Source: Streptomyces purpureus (GTDB lineage Bacteria; Actinomycetota; Actinomycetes; Streptomycetales; Streptomycetaceae). Taken from it: a stretch of 64,000 nucleotides of DNA. The translations under genes were made by a program, and so were the position numbers. The stretch covers positions 17,818 to 81,817 of the forward strand of contig NZ_BMQQ01000018.1 of NCBI RefSeq assembly GCF_014648195.1. The letters are read 5' to 3'. The notes beneath the pieces are model-generated. The model ran no database searches. It had not been told where the DNA came from and worked only from the letters and a program-made list of their open reading frames with translations. This document shows positions 43,482 through 52,573 of this stretch, in pieces. Positions within the stretch are counted from its first letter, which is position 1, and every line of letters starts with the position of its first letter.

Positions 43482-44873
43482 TCAGCCGGCCGGCGGGCGG
43501 GCCGCCTGGGCCGCGCGGCGGGCCAGGAGGGTGGTGGAGCGGCCGTCGAGGTAGGGCAGCAGGACTGCCTGGCCGCCCCAGGTGCGCAGGACGGCCGCCT
43601 CCGGCAGGTCCTCGACCGAGTAGTCGCCGCCCTTGACCCAGACGTCCGGCCGTAGCCGCTTCAGCAGTTCCACGGGGGTCTCCTCCTCGAAGACCGCCAC
43701 CGCGTCCACGCTGCCGAGGGCGGCGAGGACGCGCACGCGGTCGGCCAGGTCGTTCAGGGGGCGCCCCGGGCCCTTGCGGCGGGTGATCGACTCGTCGGAG
43801 TTGACGCAGACGACGAGGCAGTCGCCGATGCGGCGGGCGCTTTCGAGGAGCCCCACATGCCCCGCGTGGAGCAGGTCGAAGCAGCCGCCCGTGGCGACCA
43901 CCGTGCCGCCGCGGGCCCTGACCTTCTCGGCGAGGGCGAACGGGTCGGTTCCCGAAGGCCGGGGGGAGCGCGGCGGGGGCGGGCTCTCCCACAGGGCCGG
44001 GTTGCCGGCGCCGCCCGCGGTAACGTAGGCGGCGGCTTCGGCGACCGCCCGCTGCACGGCTTCCTCCGGCAGCGCGCCGTCCGCGAGCGCGGCGGTGGCC
44101 GTCGCGGCGAAGCAGTCGCCCGCCCCGCACGGATCACCCTCCGCGCGGTAGGGGGCCGGGACGAGCATCGGTGTCACATCTCCCGCGCCGGCCAGCAGTA
44201 CGCCCCGCTCGCCGAGCGTGATGGCGACCGTGGCCGCCTGCCAGCGCGCGGCGAGTTCCGCGCCCCGCTGGGCGTACGCCCTGAGCGAGGTGCCGTCGCC
44301 CGGGCTCAGGGCGCAGACCTCCGCGGCGTTCGGGGTGACCAGTCTCGTCCCGGGCACGGGCGTGTCGCCCCGCGGATGCGGGTCCCACACCAGCGGCGTC
44401 CGGCGGGCGACGGCCGAGAGGTGGTCCCGTACGGCCCGGACCGTGTGCCGGCCGTAGTCGGCGACGAGGACGGCGTGGGCCCGCGCCAGCGCGTCGGGCA
44501 CGGCCTCGCCGGCCTCGCCGGGCGTACCACCGCCGCGGTCGATCCGCACGAGCGGCCGCCCGCTCGCCATCACCCGGGTCTTCACCGGCAGGGTTCCGGC
44601 GAGCGGTATCTCCACGAGCCGGACCCTGCCGTGCAGCGCGCGCCGTACGTCCTCGCTGGCCGGGTCGTCGCCGAGCGCCGTGACCAGCGTGACCTCGCGT
44701 CCGTCGCTCGCGGCCAGGGCGGCGGCGAGGCCCGCGCCACCAGGATGGCGACGGTCGCCGGTGACGTCGACGACAGGAGCCGGCGCGTCCGGGGCGAGCC
44801 GGGTGGCCACGCCCTCGATGTCCTGGTCGAGCAGGACGTCACCGACCACGACGACCGGCTTGCCCGCGCTCAC
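43482..44873 (-). CDS. hldE: HldE-like bifunctional heptose kinase / adenylyltransferase
   Basis: 463 residues from GTG 44873. Residues 1-310 are a PfkB-type kinase: VVVVGDVLLDQDI, HPGGAGLAAALAAS and CGAGDCFA with catalytic Asp 253. Residues 325-463 are a nucleotidyltransferase with GCFDLLHAGH (HAGH 336-339) and SDESITRRKGPGRP. HldE phosphorylates heptose 7-phosphate at C1 and later adds AMP to give ADP-heptose. The start overlaps the stop of the SIS-domain gene. With GmhA- and GmhB-like neighbours, this gives the complete kinase/phosphatase/adenylyl route. Confidence 0.88.
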   Translation of the reverse strand: MSAGKPVVVVGDVLLDQDIEGVATRLAPDAPAPVVDVTGDRRHPGGAGLAAALAASDGREVTLVTALGDDPASEDVRRALHGRVRLVEIPLAGTLPVKTRVMASGRPLVRIDRGGGTPGEAGEAVPDALARAHAVLVADYGRHTVRAVRDHLSAVARRTPLVWDPHPRGDTPVPGTRLVTPNAAEVCALSPGDGTSLRAYAQRGAELAARWQAATVAITLGERGVLLAGAGDVTPMLVPAPYRAEGDPCGAGDCFAATATAALADGALPEEAVQRAVAEAAAYVTAGGAGNPALWESPPPPRSPRPSGTDPFALAEKVRARGGTVVATGGCFDLLHAGHVGLLESARRIGDCLVVCVNSDESITRRKGPGRPLNDLADRVRVLAALGSVDAVAVFEEETPVELLKRLRPDVWVKGGDYSVEDLPEAAVLRTWGGQAVLLPYLDGRSTTLLARRAAQAARPPAG

Positions 44874-45520
44874 GACACGCTCCGGTGGGCGGCGACGGCC
44901 CGCGCCGGGGCGGCTGCCGCCGCTGTCGGGGCCGGGGAGTGGCTGATCACGGTGTCGAAGCTCTCGCAGAGCAGGTGGACGGCGACCAGATGGGCCTCCT
45001 GCACGGTCGCCGTCGTGTCGGCGTCGATGCACAGGGCGTCGTCCGCGGCCTCCGCCAGCGGGTTCGGACCCGGTCCGGTCATCGCCCAGACCCGCAGCCC
45101 GGCGGCCCGGCCGGCCACCGCGGCGGTGATCAGATTGGCGCTGCGCCCGGACGTCGACATGAGGACCAGGACGTCCCCGGGGCGTCCGTGGGCGGCCACT
45201 TGGCGGGCGTACACGTGCTCGAAGCCGTAGTCGTTGCCGATGGCGGTCACGCTGGACGTCTCCGCGTGCAGCGATATGGCGGAGAAGGCCGGGCGTTCCC
45301 TGCGGTACCGGCCCACGAGCTCGGCGGTCAGGTGCTGCGCCTGCGCGGCGCTTCCTCCGTTGCCCGCGGCCAGGAGGCGGCCGCCGCTCGGCAGGACGTC
45401 GGCGAGGTGGACGGCCCAGTCGGCGATCCGGCCCAGGCCGTCCCGGCGGAAGCGGCCGAGTGCGTCCTGCAGTGACTGGCAGTGCCGGTGGGCGCCGTCG
45501 AGTGCGTGGGATTCGCTCAT
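44870..45520 (-). CDS. gmhA: Phosphoheptose isomerase-like SIS-domain protein (GmhA)
   Basis: 216 residues from ATG 45520. The SIS fold shows GGRLLAAGNGGSAAQAQHLT, DVLVLMSTSGRSANLITAAV and the C-terminal EAHLVAVHLLCESFD. This is the GmhA pattern, where Glu and His in AAQAQHLTAEL act in isomerising sedoheptulose 7-phosphate to glycero-manno-heptose 7-phosphate. It is the first gene after a 158-bp gap in the cluster and overlaps hldE by ATGA-type coupling. It could act on another phosphosugar, but the neighbours favour heptose. Confidence 0.85.
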   Translation of the reverse strand: MSESHALDGAHRHCQSLQDALGRFRRDGLGRIADWAVHLADVLPSGGRLLAAGNGGSAAQAQHLTAELVGRYRRERPAFSAISLHAETSSVTAIGNDYGFEHVYARQVAAHGRPGDVLVLMSTSGRSANLITAAVAGRAAGLRVWAMTGPGPNPLAEAADDALCIDADTTATVQEAHLVAVHLLCESFDTVISHSPAPTAAAAAPARAVAAHRSVS

Positions 45521-45678
45521 CGTGATCGGGGTGGCCTCGGCCTCCGCGGGGGAGTCGGCCGGCCCCGCACCTCCTTCGGGACATCGGTGCTCTCGGTGTG
45601 CCGGCCCGGCCTGCCGGGGGTGCTCCCCGACGGCCCGGCGGCTCGGACCGGCGCCGGCGGACGGGGACCGCCGGCCGG

Positions 45679-46923
45679 TCACCTCACTCCAGTCGTGGCG
45701 TAGCGCTCGGTGAGCACCGCGCCGTACAGGCTTTCGGTGACGGCCGCGACCCGGGCCCAGCCGTACCGGCCGAGGACCCGGCGCCGGCCCGCCTCCCCGC
45801 ACGCGCGCCGCAGGTCGGGGTCCGCCAGCAGCTCGGCGACCGCCCCGGCGAGCGCCTCCGGATCCCGGGGCGGCACGAGCCTGCCCGTGGCCGGATCGGC
45901 GACGGTGTCCAGCTGCCCGCCCACGGCGGTGGCGACGACCGGTCTGCCGCAGGCCATCGCCTCCAGCGGCACGATCCCGAACGGCTCGTAGTCCGCCGGG
46001 CAGAGCACCACATCGGCGCTGCGCAGCAGCGGCGCGACCTGATCGCGGGGTATGCCACCGGTGAGGCGGACCCGGTCCGCGACGCCCGCGTCCTGGGCGA
46101 GGCCGCGCAGCCTGCGCACCTCCGGGTCGTCGTCGAGCCGCTCCGGGGCGGGCCCGCCGACCACCACGAGCTCGGCGTCGGGCAGCCGGGCGAGGGCCGC
46201 GATGGACACCTCCGCTCCCTTGCGCGGGACGAGACGCCCCAGTTGCAGCAGCCGGTACGGGTACGGCCCTCGGGCCGCGACGGGTCCCTCGGGGGTGAAC
46301 TGCTGGGTGTCGACACCGCAGGGAACGATGCTGACCCGGTCGGCGGATATGCCCATTCCGGCCAGCTCGACGACCTCGTCCCGGCAGGTGGCGACGATCC
46401 GGTCGCAGCCGAGGCCCACCTTCGTCTCACAGCCGATGCGCACCGGCGGGCTCGTGTCGGCCGCCTTCTGATGACGCCTCTTGACCGTGCCCAGCGCGTG
46501 GTACGTGTGCAGCAGAGGCAGCCGCAGGGAGCCGGCCGCCTCCAGCGACGCCAGTCCGGACATCCAGAAATGTGAGTGCACCAGCTCGGGCTGCCGCACC
46601 CGCCACTCCTGCTCCAGGTAGCGGGCGAAGGCCGGCATATGGGGGAGCAGTTCGTCCTTCGGGAGCTGTTCGGGCGGCCCGGCCGGCACGTGATGCACCT
46701 CCACCCCGGCCTGAAGGGGCACGCGCCGCTCCAGGCCGGGCGAGTCCCGCCGGGTGTAGACGGTCACGTGATGGCCGCGGTCGGCGAGCGCGGCGGCGAG
46801 GCGGGCGACATGGACGTTCTGGCCTCCGGCGTCGACGCCGCCCAGGGCGGCGAGCGGACTCGCGTGCTCGGAGACGAGCGCGATCGACAGAGGGCCGGTG
46901 GGCGCCGGGTCGTGGGACGTCAT
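45679..46923 (-). CDS. Glycosyltransferase family 4
   Basis: 414 residues from ATG 46923. The N-terminal domain begins LSIALVSEHASPLAALGGVD AGGQNVHVARLAAAL, like sucrose-phosphate-synthase and MshA-type GT4 enzymes. The donor site has LLQLGRLVPRKG and the E-x7-E motif in EPFGIVPLEAMACGRPVVAT. It is a retaining transferase using a nucleotide-sugar. The start overlaps the preceding gene's stop by four bases. Acceptor and sugar unknown. Confidence 0.87.
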   Translation of the reverse strand: MTSHDPAPTGPLSIALVSEHASPLAALGGVDAGGQNVHVARLAAALADRGHHVTVYTRRDSPGLERRVPLQAGVEVHHVPAGPPEQLPKDELLPHMPAFARYLEQEWRVRQPELVHSHFWMSGLASLEAAGSLRLPLLHTYHALGTVKRRHQKAADTSPPVRIGCETKVGLGCDRIVATCRDEVVELAGMGISADRVSIVPCGVDTQQFTPEGPVAARGPYPYRLLQLGRLVPRKGAEVSIAALARLPDAELVVVGGPAPERLDDDPEVRRLRGLAQDAGVADRVRLTGGIPRDQVAPLLRSADVVLCPADYEPFGIVPLEAMACGRPVVATAVGGQLDTVADPATGRLVPPRDPEALAGAVAELLADPDLRRACGEAGRRRVLGRYGWARVAAVTESLYGAVLTERYATTGVR

Positions 46924-47885
46924 GACCGCACCTCCGTGATCAGCTCTTCCCAGTCGTCCAGGAAGCGCTTGAGGCCGTAGCGTTCGACGGCCGCCTCGCG
47001 GCCGCGCGCCCCGTCCTCGGCCGCCGCTTCCGGCTCGTGCAGATAGCGCCGCATCGCCCGCGCCAGTACCTCGGGCCGGGTGGACAGGACGCCGGTGCCC
47101 GCCGGGACCGCCTCGACGGCCTCCGTCGTGGCGAGCGCCACGACCGGCATCCCCAGGTGCATGGCCTCCAGGAGGGACAGCCCGAGGGAGGTCCAGCGCA
47201 CCGGATGCAGATAGAGCCGCCGGTGCGCCAGCGCGGCGTGCAGGTCCCGCTGAGGGAGGTCGGCGCTGCGGCACAGTTCCTCCGGTATGCCGAGCCGGCG
47301 CGCGAGCCCCTCCGTACGCATGCCGAAGACATCCAGCGGCGCCGTCTCGCAGAGCGCGGACAGCAGGTCCGTGCCGGTGTAACGGCCGCGGCGCACGGGC
47401 TCGTTGACGACGACGGCCGCACGCGGGAGATGCCCGGTGTAAAGATGCCCCGGGTCCACGATGCCGTGCTCGATCACGCGCGTACGCGTGGATCCGCAGT
47501 CCCAGAACAGGCGGTTGAAGTGTGTGACATGGACCAGGGTCAGGTCGTCGCGGTCCGCGAAGGGGTGACGGGTGTCCGGCACGTCGCCGTCCGGGGCGTT
47601 GTGCTCCAGGTACACGGCGGGAATGTCCCGGCCCGGGCGGCGCCCGCCGAGCCAGCGCTCGGCGAGCTCCAGTTCGTGCGGCCGCTGGAGGACGACGATG
47701 TCGATCTCGGCGTCGCGCAGTTGCTCCGGTGTCGCCTCCAGGACCGACTCGGGCCAGGAGAACGTCCGGGCGCGCCCGAGTCCGTCGGGATCGCGGCCGG
47801 GCGTCACCGGAACGAGGTAGGTGTGCCGTCCCTGGACGAACGCCGTCGTCCAGGATCCGTGCACGTGCCACAGCAGGATGTTCAT
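46920..47885 (-). CDS. GT-B glycosyltransferase
   Basis: 321 residues from ATG 47885 (MNILLWHVHGSWTTAFVQGR). The N-terminal domain has VLQRPHELELAERW, and the donor domain has LYLHPVRWTSLGLSLLEAMH LGMPVVALATTEAVEAVPAG, the usual GT4 E-x7-E region. The glycine-rich KPN loop is short. It overlaps neighbours on both sides. It probably adds one sugar in the same glycan as the other transferases. Confidence 0.82.
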   Translation of the reverse strand: MNILLWHVHGSWTTAFVQGRHTYLVPVTPGRDPDGLGRARTFSWPESVLEATPEQLRDAEIDIVVLQRPHELELAERWLGGRRPGRDIPAVYLEHNAPDGDVPDTRHPFADRDDLTLVHVTHFNRLFWDCGSTRTRVIEHGIVDPGHLYTGHLPRAAVVVNEPVRRGRYTGTDLLSALCETAPLDVFGMRTEGLARRLGIPEELCRSADLPQRDLHAALAHRRLYLHPVRWTSLGLSLLEAMHLGMPVVALATTEAVEAVPAGTGVLSTRPEVLARAMRRYLHEPEAAAEDGARGREAAVERYGLKRFLDDWEELITEVRS

Positions 47886-49033
47886 ACGGTCGCTCCTCGC
47901 TCTGTGCCGGAGGCGTCCCCGGGTCTGGACGGGCCGTGGAGGCCGCTCGTGCCGTGGCCGACGGCCGTGTCCGGGGCGACGGACGTGACCTCAGGGCCGG
48001 ACGGGCCCGGGCTGACGCTCGTACCTCGTCCGTCGCACGCGGCCACCGCCCTGACCACCTTTTCGTCGGACACCCCGTCCAGGCAGGGGTGCCCAGGAAC
48101 CGGACAGTCGCGGGCCCTGCTCCCCGCGCAGGGCGCGTTCTGATCCCCGAGAAGCACATGCGGGACCTGGTACGGCCGCCACCGCTCGGCCGGGACCACC
48201 GGCGCGAACGGGCACACCACCGGCGTGCCCACGGCGGCGGCCAGATGCGCCGGACCTGTGTTGCCCACCACCGCGACCCGGGCCCCGGCCAGGACGCCCG
48301 CGAGCTGTGCCAGATCCGTCGCACCACCGAGATCGAGGGCATGGTCCCCGGCGACCACGGCGGTCAGCTCCTTCTCCGCCGCGGCGCCGGTCACCACCAC
48401 CCGGTGCCCTGCCGCGGACAGCGCGGCCGCCACGCGCGCAGCCCGGGCCGCGCTCCACGCACGCGCCGGTACGGCCGCGCCGGGGTGGAACACCACATAC
48501 GGTCCGGGCCCGGTCAGCTGCCCGACGTCGGGCGGAGCGAGCACCCGCAGCGCGCCGTCGTCGCCGGGCGGCAGGCGGAAGCCGGCGTCCCGGGCCAGGT
48601 CCAGGGCGGCCCGCGCCTCGTGACCGTGCGGATCCCGGTGGTGGCGCAGGTCGAGCAGCGCGCCGGGATAGTCCTCGCTGTCGGCGGCGATCCAGCCGAC
48701 GCCGGAGAGCTTCAGCAGCAGGGCGACGGGCAGCGGACTCTGGTGGTACGAGACCAGGATCAGGGCGCGGTCGAAACGCCTGTCGGCCACCGTCCGCAGC
48801 AGTGTGTCCGTCTCCTCCCGCGACACGGGTACCGGCCGCAGCCCCACCCAGGGCGCCTCAAAGACCAGCACCTCGTCCACGCCCGGCAGGAGCCGGGCCG
48901 CCGGGGCGCCCTGGGGCCCGCACAGCAGCGCGGTGTACGAGGAGCCCGCCGCCACCGCCCGAACCGCGGGCCCGGCGAGAAGGACGTCGCCGGCGCTGTC
49001 CAGGCGCACCACGAGGGTGCGGGGGCCGGTCAT
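47882..49033 (-). CDS. Glycosyltransferase family 9 (heptosyltransferase-like)
   Basis: 383 residues. TLVVRLDSAGDVLLAGPAVR is the GT9 start; VVFHPGAAVPARAWSAARAA and VAVVGNTGPAHLAAAVGTPV are the donor-binding motifs. A CAGSRARDCPVPGHPCLDGV segment near 315-335 has the cysteine set often seen in GT9. The last ~45 residues are Gly/Pro/Ser-rich and likely disordered. It would use the ADP-heptose made by the HldE/GmhB set, as the two GT9 genes in one cluster suggest. Confidence 0.85.
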   Translation of the reverse strand: MTGPRTLVVRLDSAGDVLLAGPAVRAVAAGSSYTALLCGPQGAPAARLLPGVDEVLVFEAPWVGLRPVPVSREETDTLLRTVADRRFDRALILVSYHQSPLPVALLLKLSGVGWIAADSEDYPGALLDLRHHRDPHGHEARAALDLARDAGFRLPPGDDGALRVLAPPDVGQLTGPGPYVVFHPGAAVPARAWSAARAARVAAALSAAGHRVVVTGAAAEKELTAVVAGDHALDLGGATDLAQLAGVLAGARVAVVGNTGPAHLAAAVGTPVVCPFAPVVPAERWRPYQVPHVLLGDQNAPCAGSRARDCPVPGHPCLDGVSDEKVVRAVAACDGRGTSVSPGPSGPEVTSVAPDTAVGHGTSGLHGPSRPGDASGTERGATV

Positions 49034-49779
49034 CGCGAATCCCCCGACCGCTGTTGTCGCGTCACAGCCCGGTCCTCGCTGCCCAGGAGCAGCCGGACGG
49101 CGTCGATGAGGGTGGGCGCCGTCTCACCGGCGGCCCCGATCTCCTGCGGCCGGGTGACCGGCGTCGGTACGAGTACCCCGCGCGCCCCCGCGGCGTGCGC
49201 GGCAGCGACGTCCGTGCCGATGTCCCCGATGACCACGGTCCGCGCGGCAGGCACCCCGAGCCGTTCGCAGGCGGCGAGCACAAGACCCGGCGCGGGCTTG
49301 CGGCAGCCGCAGCCGTCATCGGGCCCGTGCGGGCACACCGCCCACACCGCGAACGGCCCGAAGAGCTCGTCCACCCGCCGCCGTACCGCCTCCACCTGCC
49401 AGCGGGTCAGCAGCCCGCGGGCCACGCCCGACTGATTGCTCACCACGCCCGTCGGTATCCCGGCGGCGCGCACGGCGGCGACCGCGGCCCGCGCCGACGG
49501 CATCGGCACGACCCGTGACGGATCCCCGTTGTAGGGCACGTCGGCCACGAGTGTGCCGTCGCGGTCGAAGAGGACGGCGTCCGGGAGGAAGCGGTCGCGC
49601 AGTCGCGGAGGCCCCTGCGGCGTACGGCGGCCTCGCGGTGGCGGGCCGTCCAGCAGCCAGGGAGCGGGCGGCGCACCACGCCGGTCCGGGAGCGGCGGAC
49701 TGTCCAGCGGCCACGGGGCCGGCGGCGCACCGGCGCGGGCCTCCGCCGCGCGGAGCGGGTCCGCGCCGTGGCCGTTCAT
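49030..49779 (-). CDS. gmhB: GmhB-like HAD phosphatase (heptose 1,7-bisphosphate phosphatase)
   Basis: 249 residues from ATG 49779. The HAD motif I is FDRDGT with Asp 72 and Asp 74, motif II is VVSNQSGVARG, and the GmhB zinc site is seen as CPHGPDDGCGCRKP. The ~65-residue N-terminal extension has repeated Pro-Pro-Ala-Pro-Trp units (APPAPWPLDSPP, APPAPWLLDGPP) and is unusual. It removes the C7 phosphate before ADP transfer by HldE. The start and stop overlap neighbours by ATGA. Confidence 0.87.
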   Translation of the reverse strand: MNGHGADPLRAAEARAGAPPAPWPLDSPPLPDRRGAPPAPWLLDGPPPRGRRTPQGPPRLRDRFLPDAVLFDRDGTLVADVPYNGDPSRVVPMPSARAAVAAVRAAGIPTGVVSNQSGVARGLLTRWQVEAVRRRVDELFGPFAVWAVCPHGPDDGCGCRKPAPGLVLAACERLGVPAARTVVIGDIGTDVAAAHAAGARGVLVPTPVTRPQEIGAAGETAPTLIDAVRLLLGSEDRAVTRQQRSGDSR

Positions 49780-50843
49780 GGCCCCACCCGGTCCCGGACC
49801 TGGGTCCGTGGAGCGCGCGGCGCCGTTCCCGGCGCGGCCCAGGGCGGCGTCCGCCGGTGCCGTACGTACCCGCGCAGCCAGTGCCAGGTCGCCGTCGGCG
49901 GGATGAGCACACTGGTGAGCAGCATCGTGACGATCTCGTCGCGGGTCCGCGGGCCCGGCCTGATCCGGGCGGCGGCGAACTCCGCCGTACCGGCGGCCCA
50001 TCCGGCGGCGCACGCCGTCGCGGCGGTCCGCCGGCCGAGGACCGCGCAGGAGACCGACGCCAACGCCGCGCCGGTCACCGCCAGGTGCCCGGGCAGCCGC
50101 CCGCGGGGTGCGGCGGCCCGCCCCCACCAGTCTCGGCCGTGCAGCCGGTTCATCAGCACGTCGTCGGAGTTGCCCGCCTGGAGCCGCACGGAGATCCAGC
50201 GGTCCGCCGGACGGACCGGATGGGTGGTGCGGCGGGTCCCCGTGCTCAGCGACCAGCCCGCGGCCTGCACCCGCAGCGCGAGGTCCGCGTCCTCACGGAA
50301 GGCCCGCCGGAACCGCTCGTCGAAACCGCCCACGGCCAGCAGCGCGTCACGGCGGTAGGCCATGTCGGCGGTGATCCACCGGGCGGTGGCGAGCCCGGAG
50401 GTGTTGCGCTCCCAGTCGGTCGGCGCGCGGTCGGCGGGGAGCGGCACGGTGATCCGGGCGGTGACTCCCGCCGTCAGGTACGACGCGCGAGAGAGGTCAC
50501 GCTCCAGGTCCTCGCCCCAGGAAGGGCCCGGGATCACGTCGTCGTCGAGGAAGACGATCCACGGCACCGGATCGGCGGCGCGCCAGCCGGTGTTGCGTGC
50601 CGCGGCGGGACCACGGGCGCCGCCCGCCACGACCGTGGTCACCTGCCGCAGCACCGGCGGGATCGAGTCGACGGACAGCGCCGGATTGCAGGTTTGGGGA
50701 CGGTCGTCGACGAGCACCAGCTGCACCGGCTTCGGACCGCGGGCCGAAGCCAGCGCCCGGAGGCACACCTGAAGGCTGGGCCGCCCCAGCGTCGGAATCA
50801 CGACGGCGTACGCGGGCGCCGTCTGCTGCGCGGCCTTGGTCAT
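49776..50843 (-). CDS. Glycosyltransferase family 2 with C-terminal hydrophobic segment
   Basis: 355 residues from ATG 50843. AVVIPTLGRPSLQVCLRALA is the GT-A nucleotide-binding start, IVFLDDDVIPGP the DxD metal site and GGFDERFRRAFREDADLALR the acceptor-side ED motif. Residues about 245-320 contain two weak hydrophobic helices that may tether it to the membrane. It overlaps the carbamoyltransferase stop (ATGA). An inverting transferase; sugar unknown. Confidence 0.86.
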   Translation of the reverse strand: MTKAAQQTAPAYAVVIPTLGRPSLQVCLRALASARGPKPVQLVLVDDRPQTCNPALSVDSIPPVLRQVTTVVAGGARGPAAARNTGWRAADPVPWIVFLDDDVIPGPSWGEDLERDLSRASYLTAGVTARITVPLPADRAPTDWERNTSGLATARWITADMAYRRDALLAVGGFDERFRRAFREDADLALRVQAAGWSLSTGTRRTTHPVRPADRWISVRLQAGNSDDVLMNRLHGRDWWGRAAAPRGRLPGHLAVTGAALASVSCAVLGRRTAATACAAGWAAGTAEFAAARIRPGPRTRDEIVTMLLTSVLIPPTATWHWLRGYVRHRRTPPWAAPGTAPRAPRTQVRDRVGP

Positions 50844-52507
50844 CGCCCCGCCCCTTTCCCCGCGGCCGAGCGGAAGAACGCGCCGCGCCGGATGGCGTAC
50901 GGGCCGATCGCCAGGAGGTCGACGGGGGACGAGCCGAAGCACTCCAGAGCGTCGCGCGGATCGTCCACCATGGGCCGGCCGGCCGTGTTGAGACTGGTGT
51001 TGACCACGACGGGCAGGCCGGTCAGCTTCTCGAACTCCGTGAGCATCCGGGCCACCAGCGGTTCACGCTCCGGGTCGACCGTCTGGATCCGTGCCGTGCC
51101 GTCGACGTGCACCACGGCCGGGATCCGCTCGCGCCACTCGTCCACCACGTCGTGGACGAAGAGCATGTACGGGCTGGGCATCGGACCGTCGAAGATCGCG
51201 GGCGCGCGGTCGGCGAGCACCATGGGGGCGACAGGGCGGAACTGCTCGCGGCCCTTGACGTCGTTGAGCCGTTCCAGATTGCCCGCGTGGCCGGGATGGG
51301 CCAGCAGCGAGCGGTGCCCCAGCGCGCGCGGCCCGTACTCCGAACGCCCCTGGAACCAGGCCACGATGGCGTTGTCGGCCAGCGCCTGCGCCACGGTCGC
51401 CGAGATGTCCGCCGGCCGTTCGAACGGCACGGCCGCCGTCTTCAGCCAGGCCCCGAGCTCCGCGTCCGACCAGTCCCGGCCGAGATCCGCCCCCGCCATC
51501 GGCTCCGGCTCGTGACCGGCACCGACCGCGAGGAGCAGGGCGCCGCCCAGGGCCGTACCGGCGTCACCGGCCGCGGGCTGCACCCACACCCGGGAGAAGG
51601 GACCCTCGCGGGCGATACGGGAGTTGGCGACGCAGTTGAGCGCGACACCCCCGGCAAGGGTGAGCACGCTGTCATGGGTCTTCCCGTGCAACCAGCGCAC
51701 CAGGTCCAGCAGCGTCTCCTCCAGGGCCGCCTGGGCGCTGGCCGCGGCGTCCGCGTGATCCTGCGTCCAGGGCTCGTCCGGGCCGCGCGGCGGACACAGC
51801 TCGTGCCAGGGCACGGCCGTGGCGTGGAATCCGCCGTCGCCCGTCGCATACACATGGCGCCGCAGCTCCGGCAGCATACGGGGACGGCCGTGCGAGGCCA
51901 GCGCCATCACCTTGAACTCGTCGGAGGAGCGCAGGAATCCGAGGTGCTCGGTGAGCTCCTCGTAGACCAGGCCGAGCGAGTGCGGCAGCTCCTGCGCGTG
52001 CAGCGCCTCCAGCCGGTCACCGGTGCGGTGCGCCGCCAGATGCGAGGCACGCTCCCCGCGGCCGTCGAGCACCAGCACCGACGAGTCCTCCGCGCCGGGC
52101 GCCGCGAACGCACTCGAAGCGGCGTGCGCCATGTGGTGCGGCACGAACCGTACGAGGCCCGGATCGAGCCCGGGCAGCGCGGTGCCCAGGAATCCGGGCG
52201 CCTCGCGGGCGTACGCGAGCCGCAGATGGTCCCAGGGGTCGTCGAGCCCCATGGAGTCGGCGGGCCGGGCGAGCGAGGGGTCGAAGGAGTACGCCACGGC
52301 GTCGAGGTCCTGCGGACGCAGCCCCGCCCGCTTCAGACACCAGGCGGCGGCCTGCTCGGGAAGCTCCCAGGCGGAGAAGGGCACCGGCCGTTTGCCGTGC
52401 TTGCGCCGCGAGAACCTCTCCTCCTCGGCGGCCGCGACGGTGCGGCCGTCGATCACGAGAGCCGCGGCGGGATCGTGGAACAGGGCGTTGATTCCGAGAA
52501 TGCGCAT
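50840..52507 (-). CDS. NodU/TobZ-type O-carbamoyltransferase
   Basis: 555 residues from ATG 52507. MRILGINALFHDPAAALVID and EEERFSRRKHGKRPVP form the Kae1-like N-terminal fold; the metal-binding HHMAHAASS is visible. The C-terminal YrdC-like part has WFQGRSEYGPRALGHRSLLA and PSPYMLFVHDV. These enzymes make carbamoyl-AMP from carbamoyl phosphate and ATP, then carbamoylate a sugar or antibiotic hydroxyl. It lies second in the cluster, so it likely decorates the product glycan. Confidence 0.9.
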   Translation of the reverse strand: MRILGINALFHDPAAALVIDGRTVAAAEEERFSRRKHGKRPVPFSAWELPEQAAAWCLKRAGLRPQDLDAVAYSFDPSLARPADSMGLDDPWDHLRLAYAREAPGFLGTALPGLDPGLVRFVPHHMAHAASSAFAAPGAEDSSVLVLDGRGERASHLAAHRTGDRLEALHAQELPHSLGLVYEELTEHLGFLRSSDEFKVMALASHGRPRMLPELRRHVYATGDGGFHATAVPWHELCPPRGPDEPWTQDHADAAASAQAALEETLLDLVRWLHGKTHDSVLTLAGGVALNCVANSRIAREGPFSRVWVQPAAGDAGTALGGALLLAVGAGHEPEPMAGADLGRDWSDAELGAWLKTAAVPFERPADISATVAQALADNAIVAWFQGRSEYGPRALGHRSLLAHPGHAGNLERLNDVKGREQFRPVAPMVLADRAPAIFDGPMPSPYMLFVHDVVDEWRERIPAVVHVDGTARIQTVDPEREPLVARMLTEFEKLTGLPVVVNTSLNTAGRPMVDDPRDALECFGSSPVDLLAIGPYAIRRGAFFRSAAGKGAGR

Positions 52508-52573
52508 GGGAGTCCAGGCCTTTCGGCGAAGCGGTCGAAGCCGGCTGCGGAGTCAGGACGGGGGCCGAACCGC

